Origin: an uncultured Christensenellaceae bacterium
GTDB taxonomy: Bacteria; Bacillota; Clostridia; Christensenellales; Borkfalkiaceae
DNA: 64,000 nucleotides
Assembly (NCBI GenBank): GCA_910586985.1
Contig: CAJUKK010000001.1
Location: forward strand, 186,001 to 250,000
Reading direction: 5' to 3'
Part shown: one piece after another, positions 57,895-64,000 of the stretch
Layout of the letters: each line of letters opens with the position of its first letter
How positions within the stretch are numbered: position 1 is the stretch's first letter
The notes under the pieces: generated by a model
What the model was told of the DNA's origin: nothing
Databases searched by the model: none
Seen by the model: only the letters and a program-made list of their open reading frames with translations
Made by a program: the position numbers and the translations under genes

Positions 57895-59823
57895 ATGAAA
57901 ATGAAATTGAGTGGAAAGAGGATTTTATTGCCGCTTTTGGCGTTGCTCCTTGCGCTCACTTTATGGGCGGGATTTTTCCCGCCCGTTTCCGTATCGGCAA
58001 GTGCGGAAGATTATGCGCATCGGTATAGTGTTTCCTCGTTTCAGGTGGAAATGGAAGTTCGCGAGGATCGCACGATAGAAGTAAAAGAGGTGATTGCCGT
58101 ACAGCTTTTAGGTCACGAATCACACGGAATTATCCGTGATTTTCCTCTTGGTCATGGGGTAACTTATTCCAATATCAACGCATCATGCGATCATTCCGAT
58201 TTTGATCCTTATTTTCAGTCGGACGATTCGGATTTCTTGTCGCTCTATCTTCGCGGGGATAGTTATGCGGTCGGGCAAGATCGGACTTATACAATTACCT
58301 ATTTAATGACCGTGCCTGCTTTGAAAGAAGAAGGATATCTTCCGCTTAACGTAATCGGGTATGGATGGCAGACGCGGCTGCGCAACGTCAGTGCAAAAGT
58401 AACATTGCCCGAAGGTTTGATCGACTACAATATTTACTCCGGAGAGTACGGAACGAAGGGGAATGCTTATGCAACGCATTCCCGCGTAGAAAATACCGTT
58501 TATATAAGCGCGCAGGAATTACCGCAATCATATACGGATGAATATGGAAATCGCGTTGCTGCGGGTATCACGCTTGATTTATCCTTTGGGGGCGGGGTGC
58601 TTAAAACGCACGTGAACATGCCTTTGATCATTGCAATCATTATAGGTGCAGTCATTTTCTTGATAGCTATTTTGTTGAAATTGCTTGTATTTCGGAATAC
58701 GGAATTTGTCGCGCCCGTTAATTTAAGCGCGCCTGAAGAGATGGATCCGTTGAAAATGGGGATTCTCATTGATAACAAACTCGATTCTGAAGACCTCGGC
58801 TCGCTTGTATTTTGGCTGGCTGCGAAAGGATACGTTAAAATCGATCTCACAGAGGACGAAAAAGATCCTCGTATTACGATGACGGGAAAGATGTTACCTG
58901 CCGACGCACCGAACTATTTAAAGGCATTTTTTGACGGGTTATTTGATCGCAGAGAAACGGTACTCGTGTCAGAACTGAAAAACAGTTTTTACAAAACGGC
59001 AGATAACGTAAAGGTTTCCGCCTCAGCATCGGTAAAATCGCAATGTACGATGTATCGGAAACATAGTGCGGTCTGGACGGTCGCTTTCGGCGTGATTACG
59101 GTATTGATACTCGGCGGATTTGCTTTTTTCTATGCGATGATGAATCTGACTGCAAACTTTGCTCCAATGGGATATCATTATTGGGCAATTTTCCCTATAT
59201 TGGCGTTTGCCTTACTTTTTAGCGCGTTTGCTGCCAATATGGTTCGTCAACGCTACTTTAAGTGGGGGAATCCGACGCGAATAGTCATAACTCTCATGGG
59301 ACTATTTGCGGGCGGTCTTGTATCCTTGGCAACGCTTGTTTTGCCCTGCGCGGTGTTCACCGTATGGGTGGGGATTTTGCTCGCAATTTTTGCCGCCGCT
59401 ACCGGTACGGTGTGCGGAATGTTTTTATGCAGAACAAAGCAATATTCGGACGTGCTCGGGCAAATCGTCGGTTTCCGTAATTTTATTTTGTTGACCGAAA
59501 AAGATAAAGTGGAAATTATGCTGAAGGAAAATCCCGAGCTTTATTATCAAATATTACCGTATGCGCAGGTGCTTGGCGTGACCGACGTTTGGACGGGGAA
59601 ATTTAAAGGACTTGACGTTCCTGCGCCCTCTTACGTTGTTTACGGTAATAATTTTGTATTTGATTTTTTAATATGGAATACAATGTTCCATTCCATGACG
59701 CGAAACTTTTCGAATACGTTTGTTTCCCGTCCGTCCTCTGCGGGCGGCGGAAAGTTTGGAGGAGGATTCGGCGGCGGGTTCGGCGGCGGAGGTTTTGGCG
59801 GAGGCGGCGGCAGAGGTTGCTGA
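57895..59823 (+). CDS. DUF2207 membrane protein with Gly-rich C-terminus
   Basis: 642 residues. Signal peptide (about 1-38, ending SVSASAED), an extracellular strand-rich DUF2207 domain (about 40-240: HRYSVSSFQVEMEVREDRTIEVKEVI, HGIIRDFPL), a span near 243-266, a cytoplasmic winged-helix-like part (LVFWLAAKGYVKIDL), four spans between about 385 and 510, and a final run of Gly-Phe repeats ending GGRGC. A low-complexity GGGFGGGG tail is typical of the family; the terminal Cys is notable. It follows LemA by 34 bp. Function unknown. Confidence 0.88.
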   Translation: MKMKLSGKRILLPLLALLLALTLWAGFFPPVSVSASAEDYAHRYSVSSFQVEMEVREDRTIEVKEVIAVQLLGHESHGIIRDFPLGHGVTYSNINASCDHSDFDPYFQSDDSDFLSLYLRGDSYAVGQDRTYTITYLMTVPALKEEGYLPLNVIGYGWQTRLRNVSAKVTLPEGLIDYNIYSGEYGTKGNAYATHSRVENTVYISAQELPQSYTDEYGNRVAAGITLDLSFGGGVLKTHVNMPLIIAIIIGAVIFLIAILLKLLVFRNTEFVAPVNLSAPEEMDPLKMGILIDNKLDSEDLGSLVFWLAAKGYVKIDLTEDEKDPRITMTGKMLPADAPNYLKAFFDGLFDRRETVLVSELKNSFYKTADNVKVSASASVKSQCTMYRKHSAVWTVAFGVITVLILGGFAFFYAMMNLTANFAPMGYHYWAIFPILAFALLFSAFAANMVRQRYFKWGNPTRIVITLMGLFAGGLVSLATLVLPCAVFTVWVGILLAIFAAATGTVCGMFLCRTKQYSDVLGQIVGFRNFILLTEKDKVEIMLKENPELYYQILPYAQVLGVTDVWTGKFKGLDVPAPSYVVYGNNFVFDFLIWNTMFHSMTRNFSNTFVSRPSSAGGGKFGGGFGGGFGGGGFGGGGGRGC

Positions 59824-59837
59824 TTGGATATCGGAAT

Positions 59838-61283
59838 ATGAACAAATACATTATTGCGCTTGATGCCGGAACGACGAGCGTTCGCGCAATGCTCTACGAT
59901 CTTGAAAAAGATGCGTTTGTATTTACTGCGCAACAGGAAGTGGGACAGAGCTATCCGCAAAGCGGTTGGGTAGAGCAGGACGCGAATGAAATTTTTTATA
60001 AAACGGCGTATGTGCTGAACGCATGTGCAACCGCCTGTACGGGCGATATCGTCGGAATCGGGATAACAAATCAGCGGGAAACGATCGTTCTTTGGAACAA
60101 AGAAACGGGCGAACCCGTATGCCCCGCGATCGTATGGCAGTGCCGCCGTACGGCAAAATTTTGTGAAGGCATTCCTTCGGATATGCAGGGCGCGATTAAG
60201 AGTAAAACCGGACTTTTGTGCGATGCTTATTTTTCGGCAAGCAAGATCAAGTGGGCGATTGATAATGTTTCCGCCGTGCGTGAATTGCTTAAAATGGGTA
60301 AACTCTGCGTTGGAACGGTAGATAGTTATCTATTATATAAGCTTTCGGCGGGTAAAATTTTTTCTACCGATCACACAAACGCTTCGCGGACAATGCTCTT
60401 TAATATTCACACGCTTGAGTGGGATCGGGAACTATTAGCGTATTTCGGTATTCCGTATGAGATATTGCCTGAAGTGCATCCTTCGGCATATCGTTTGGGT
60501 GAGATTCCGATCGGCGGAAAACAAGTGCCGGTTGCGGGCGTTGCGGGGGATCAGCAAGCCGCGCTTTACGGTCAGGCATGTCTCGACGAGGGCGACGCAA
60601 AAGTAACCTACGGTACGGGTCTGTTTTTACTCTTTCATACGGGCAATCGCTGCATTTCTTCGCATTCGGGATTGATTACGACGATCGGATATTCAACGGA
60701 GAAAAAAGTCGCGTATGCTTTGGAGGGGAGCGCGTTTAATGCCGGCAGCGCCGTGCAATGGCTGCGCGACGAACTCGGGGTTATCACTACGAGTGCGGAG
60801 AGTGAGGCGCTTGCGGTTTCGGTACCCGATTCGGGCGGCGTTAGTTTTGTTCCTGCGTTTACGGGACTTGGCGCGCCGCATTGGCGGGGAGACGCTCGGG
60901 GACTCTTGTGCGGTTTGACACGCGGAACAACGAGAGCGCACGTTGTGCGTGCGGTGCTTGAAAGTATTGCGTTTGGAGCGAGAGAGCTTGTCGAATGTAT
61001 GCAGTCGGACAGCGGAATACGTTTTAATGAGATCAAATGCGATGGCGGCGCGTCTGCAAACGGATTTTTAATGCAGTTTCAGGCTGATGTTTTAGGTTTA
61101 AACGTCAATCGACCAGCCGAGCGTGAGAGCACTGCTTTGGGGCGGCTCTTCTTTGCGCTTATGCGTTGGGATTGCGTTCGGAGCGGGATATTTTGCGACT
61201 TCGACGTTCGGAGCGGGTGTTTGTACCTCAGGGAGACAAGGGATATTACGACGCCCTTTATGTTGAATATGAACGCGCGGTAA
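59838..61283 (+). CDS. glpK: glycerol kinase (FGGY family)
   Basis: 481 residues from ATG 59838; the frame is open further upstream only because it reads the Gly-rich tail of the previous gene as Arg-rich sequence. ATP-site DAGTTSVRAMLYD, the FGGY blocks GIGITNQRETIVLWN and CDGGASANGFLMQFQADVLG, and GVAGDQQAALYGQ are present. It makes glycerol-3-phosphate. It is slightly shorter than the usual 495-500 residues. The ribosome site is weak (GGA). No glpF or glpD is adjacent. Confidence 0.9.
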   Translation: MNKYIIALDAGTTSVRAMLYDLEKDAFVFTAQQEVGQSYPQSGWVEQDANEIFYKTAYVLNACATACTGDIVGIGITNQRETIVLWNKETGEPVCPAIVWQCRRTAKFCEGIPSDMQGAIKSKTGLLCDAYFSASKIKWAIDNVSAVRELLKMGKLCVGTVDSYLLYKLSAGKIFSTDHTNASRTMLFNIHTLEWDRELLAYFGIPYEILPEVHPSAYRLGEIPIGGKQVPVAGVAGDQQAALYGQACLDEGDAKVTYGTGLFLLFHTGNRCISSHSGLITTIGYSTEKKVAYALEGSAFNAGSAVQWLRDELGVITTSAESEALAVSVPDSGGVSFVPAFTGLGAPHWRGDARGLLCGLTRGTTRAHVVRAVLESIAFGARELVECMQSDSGIRFNEIKCDGGASANGFLMQFQADVLGLNVNRPAERESTALGRLFFALMRWDCVRSGIFCDFDVRSGCLYLRETRDITTPFMLNMNAR

Positions 61284-61327
61284 GGCGCACGCTTTTAAAA
61301 TAAAAATATAAAATTTTTCTTTTGATC

Positions 61328-61354
61328 AACGGACGGTTTTACGTCCGTTTTTTT
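61328..61354 (+). terminator. terminator after glpK
   Basis: AACGGACG, 6-nt loop, CGTCCGTT followed by five T residues. Confidence 0.85.
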
Positions 61355-61372
61355 GTGCTTAAAGTAGCCGCA

Positions 61373-61401
61373 TTAACGCTGATTTGCATAGGATATACAA
61401 T
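61373..61401 (+). promoter_or_regulatory. promoter of glmM-glmS
   Basis: TTAACG (61373-61378), 17 bp, TACAAT (61396-61401), with a leader of about 20 nt carrying AAAGGAG. Confidence 0.55.
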
Positions 61402-61428
61402 GCGGATATGCGAAAAGGAGAGGCGATT

Positions 61429-62778
61429 TTGGGTAAATATTTTGGTACGGACGGATTTCGTGGCAGAGCGAATGAAACGCTTACCGCGCTGCATGCGTTC
61501 CGCGTCGGTCGTTTTTTGGGACACTATTATTCGGAGCGTCGTGAAGAGGGACGGGCAAGAGTCGTTGTCGGAAAAGATACACGTCGGTCGTCGTATATGC
61601 TTGAATACGCATTGGCGGCAGGAATGACGGCATCGGGCGCGGACGCATATTTGTTACACGTAACGACGACGCCGTCTGTTTCATACGTAGCGCGCACCGA
61701 TGGATTTGATTGCGGGGTGATGATTTCTGCAAGTCATAACGGTTATGAGGATAACGGTTTGAAACTCATAGGCGGCAGCGGTGAAAAAATGGACGAACGC
61801 GTGCTTGCCGAGATCGAAACCTACCTTGACGGCGACAGCGATCCTCCGTATGCGACGGGTGCGCGTATCGGGCGGACGGTAGATTATGTGTTTGGGCGTA
61901 ACCGATATATCGGTTATTTGATTTCTCTATCGCGCGTATCTTTTCGCGGTATTAAAGTGGGACTTGATTGTGCCAACGGGAGCGCTTGGTCGATTGCCAA
62001 ATCAGTGTTTGATTCGTTGGGGGCGAGCGTAACGCTGGCGGGTGCGCAACCCACGGGAACAAATGTAAATCTTGGTTGCGGTTCTACTCATATCGAGCAT
62101 TTACGCCGCATTGTGGTTGAAAACGGACTTGACGTCGGATTTGCTTTTGACGGTGACGCCGACCGCTGTATCGCCGTAGACGAGAAAGGCAACGTGGTGG
62201 ACGGTGACGCAATTTTATTTTTAATGGCAAATTATATGAAGGAACGAGGGGAGCTGGAAGGCGGGATCGTTACAACGGTTATGAGTAATTTGGCGTTCCG
62301 AAAAGCGCTAAAGGAACGCGGGATCGAGTTTTCATTGACGCAAGTCGGGGATAAATATGTATATGACGGAATGACGGCAAGCGGTAGCGTGCTTGGCGGT
62401 GAACAGTCCGGTCATATAATTTTCCGTAAGCATGCGGCAACGGGCGACGGGATTTTAACGGCGGTTAAGGTAATGGAAGTGATTGTCGAGCGGGAAAAAC
62501 GGCTTTCAACGTTGGTCGAAGGGTATGTTCCTAACCCGCAAGTAGTGCGTAACGTGGCGGTATGTCACAAGAACGGCGTTATTGAAAATGAATATTTTCT
62601 GAGAATTGTCAAGGAAACCGAAGAGAAATTAGGCGAGGAGGGACGGGTGCTCGTTCGTCCTTCCGGTACGGAGCAGTTGGTGAGAATTTTAGTAGAGTGC
62701 AATGATTTAGCGATTGCAGAACATGCGGCGGAACTGCTTGCGCATGCGGCGGAAGTTGCTGACGGGGAGGTAATGTAA
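61429..62778 (+). CDS. glmM: phosphoglucosamine mutase
   Basis: 449 residues with a TTG start at 61429. AAAGGAGAGG is 6-7 nt upstream and the protein then begins (M)GKYFGTDGFRGRAN as the family does; an ATG at 61384 lies in the promoter region. The phospho-serine is in MISASHNGYEDNG, the Mg loop is FDGDADRC, the sugar-binding loop is GGEQSGHIIF and the phosphate loop is RPSGTEQLVRI. It converts glucosamine-6-P to glucosamine-1-P for peptidoglycan. It is followed without a gap by glmS. Confidence 0.95.
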   Translation: MGKYFGTDGFRGRANETLTALHAFRVGRFLGHYYSERREEGRARVVVGKDTRRSSYMLEYALAAGMTASGADAYLLHVTTTPSVSYVARTDGFDCGVMISASHNGYEDNGLKLIGGSGEKMDERVLAEIETYLDGDSDPPYATGARIGRTVDYVFGRNRYIGYLISLSRVSFRGIKVGLDCANGSAWSIAKSVFDSLGASVTLAGAQPTGTNVNLGCGSTHIEHLRRIVVENGLDVGFAFDGDADRCIAVDEKGNVVDGDAILFLMANYMKERGELEGGIVTTVMSNLAFRKALKERGIEFSLTQVGDKYVYDGMTASGSVLGGEQSGHIIFRKHAATGDGILTAVKVMEVIVEREKRLSTLVEGYVPNPQVVRNVAVCHKNGVIENEYFLRIVKETEEKLGEEGRVLVRPSGTEQLVRILVECNDLAIAEHAAELLAHAAEVADGEVM

Positions 62779-64000
62779 ATGTGCGGAATTGTCGGTTACG
62801 TCGGAAAGGGTAATGCTGCCCCTTTTTTAGTTGAGGGATTGAAAAAACTTGAATACCGTGGTTACGATTCGGCAGGAATCGCGCTTATAAACGACGGAAA
62901 ATTTGTTTGTAAAAAGAGAAAGGGCACTGTTGCGGAAATTTCAGATGCGGCTGATCTGTGTAGCGGCATAGGGATCGGGCATACCCGTTGGGCAACGCAC
63001 GGCGCGCCTTCCGAACGAAACGCACATCCGCACATTTACGGGCGGTTTGCAATCGTTCACAACGGTATCTTAGAAAATTACGCCCTGTTAAAAGAGCAGT
63101 TGGAGTCGGATGGGGAGACCTTTATATCCGAGACAGACAGTGAAGTTGTAGCGCACTTGTTGGAAAAGTTTTATTGCGGAAATCTGCTTTCAGCATTGCG
63201 CGAGGTAACCGAAAAGCTGGTCGGCTCTTATGCGCTTGCGGTATTATGTCTTGATCAGCCTGACATTATCGTATGTGCGCGTAAAGCGAGTCCGCTTTTG
63301 GTCGGAGTAAAGGAAGGCGCGTGTTTGATCGCCAGCGATATACCGGCGATAGCGGGCGAAGGGGTAACGGCATACTTGCTTGGGGACGGCGAGTTTGCTT
63401 TATTAAACGCTGCGGAGGCAAAATTCTATTCGCCGCAACTGCAACCGATAAGAAAAAATCAGCTGGAATACGATCCGTTGATCAGCTCTTCCGACAAAGG
63501 GGGATATGTACATTTTATGAAAAAAGAGATGTCGGAAATTCCCTGTTCGGTACGCAATTCTATCTGTGATTTTGCCACTAAATTAAAATTTTCCGATTTT
63601 TATCAAGTATTATGTCAGACAAAATACATACATATTGTGGCATGTGGGACTGCATACCACAGTGGGTTGGCGGTTAAATATGCGATAGAGCGGCTTGCGC
63701 GTGTTCCGGTTGAGGTAACGATAGCGAGCGAATTTCGTTATTCCAATCCCGTTATTTGTTCGGGTACGCTTGCGATTGCAATCAGTCAAAGCGGGGAAAC
63801 TGCGGATACGCTTGCAGCGGCAAAACTTTTTCGGGCAAAAAGCGTTCCGCTTGTTGCGGTTACTAACGTTTCCTATTCTTCTCTTACGCGGATTGCCGAT
63901 TTCGTATTGCCGACGAGGGCGGGGAGCGAGATTGGTGTTGCGGCGACAAAGAGCTATAATGCGCAACTTACCGTATTGTATTCGCTTGCCATTGCGCTTG
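62779..64000 (+). CDS. glmS: glutamine--fructose-6-phosphate aminotransferase (partial, runs off the end)
   Basis: The ATG at 62779 directly follows the glmM stop; GGGGAGG in the glmM end serves as ribosome site. 407 codons are present. The N-terminal Ntn glutaminase starts with Cys1 (MCGIVGYVGKGNAAPFL), then YRGYDSAGIA, GHTRWATHG and HNGILENY. The first SIS isomerase domain begins near 275 (IVACGTAYHSGLAVKY, ISQSGETADTLAA). It makes glucosamine-6-P from fructose-6-P and glutamine. No glmS ribozyme fits between the genes, so control by that element is absent here. Confidence 0.96.
   Translation, partial: MCGIVGYVGKGNAAPFLVEGLKKLEYRGYDSAGIALINDGKFVCKKRKGTVAEISDAADLCSGIGIGHTRWATHGAPSERNAHPHIYGRFAIVHNGILENYALLKEQLESDGETFISETDSEVVAHLLEKFYCGNLLSALREVTEKLVGSYALAVLCLDQPDIIVCARKASPLLVGVKEGACLIASDIPAIAGEGVTAYLLGDGEFALLNAAEAKFYSPQLQPIRKNQLEYDPLISSSDKGGYVHFMKKEMSEIPCSVRNSICDFATKLKFSDFYQVLCQTKYIHIVACGTAYHSGLAVKYAIERLARVPVEVTIASEFRYSNPVICSGTLAIAISQSGETADTLAAAKLFRAKSVPLVAVTNVSYSSLTRIADFVLPTRAGSEIGVAATKSYNAQLTVLYSLAIAL

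Noticed and set aside
59673..59837. Upstream Arg-rich extension of glpK
   Set aside because: It reads the Gly-Phe repeat of the previous gene in another frame; the glycerol kinase family begins at MNKYIIALDAG.
62760..62780. glmS ribozyme
   Set aside because: glmS starts directly at the glmM stop, leaving no room for the ribozyme.

Overview
The window reads as a chromosomal segment of an anaerobic, endospore-lineage Bacillota (class Clostridia). The evidence is strong AGGAGG-type ribosome sites, the sporulation genes yabP and yabQ next to divIC, a fermentative rex-adhE-[FeFe] hydrogenase block, RNase R/SmpB/SecG order, and clostridial-style versions of GltX, GlmS, TypA and Rho. The species cannot be named from sequence alone. 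No rRNA, tRNA or CRISPR array was seen.

1-10.3 kb is one long plus-strand operon that enters from outside. It holds the tail of a sugar ABC permease, a glycoside-hydrolase-like TIM-barrel protein, a divergent GH127-type protein and a GH13 alpha-glucosidase. Interleaved with these are two UroD-like methyltransferases, a B12-binding corrinoid protein, a ferredoxin-type corrinoid reductive activator and a DUF2284 metal protein. A complete methyl-transfer module inside a sugar-degradation operon suggests demethylation of methylated glycosides or of their methoxylated aglycones. This is the most interesting system in the window.

10.4-17 kb (minus strand): a small membrane protein, metA-metY behind smpB, then rnr, secG and a small lipoprotein. 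17-23.5 kb (plus): shikimate-kinase-like protein, ketopantoate-reductase-like protein, gltX, thyA, folA, then typA. 23.6-30.5 kb: ylmH (minus), yabP-yabQ-divIC-ppx-membrane protease-like, an XRE regulator, a low-molecular-weight phosphatase and a second, canonical GH127 enzyme. 30.6-37.4 kb: DtxR-type regulator, aroA (minus), YgjP-like peptidase, tyrA, DUF1934, metallo-hydrolase, rho and a ROK glucokinase. 37.5-43.1 kb: a PadR regulator fused to a long coiled coil and a membrane anchor, a YkvI-like membrane protein and an ABC importer of the NitT/TauT type. 43.2-52.2 kb: valS, an IS3-family element with a broken orfB, rex, adhE and a group-B-like [FeFe] hydrogenase. 52.3-64 kb: SDR, a decayed GNAT pseudogene, a PH-like membrane protein, a YbhJ-like hydratase with a zinc macrodomain hydrolase, LemA, DUF2207 protein, glpK, glmM and the start of glmS.

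A second recurrent signal is promoter architecture. At several genes (aroK-like, XRE, aroA, DUF1934, PH-like protein, probably the YgjP-like gene) a near-consensus -35/17 bp/-10 promoter ends only 5-13 nt before the start codon with no Shine-Dalgarno site, predicting leaderless or almost leaderless mRNAs. Other genes in the same window have normal leaders of 20-50 nt with clear ribosome sites.
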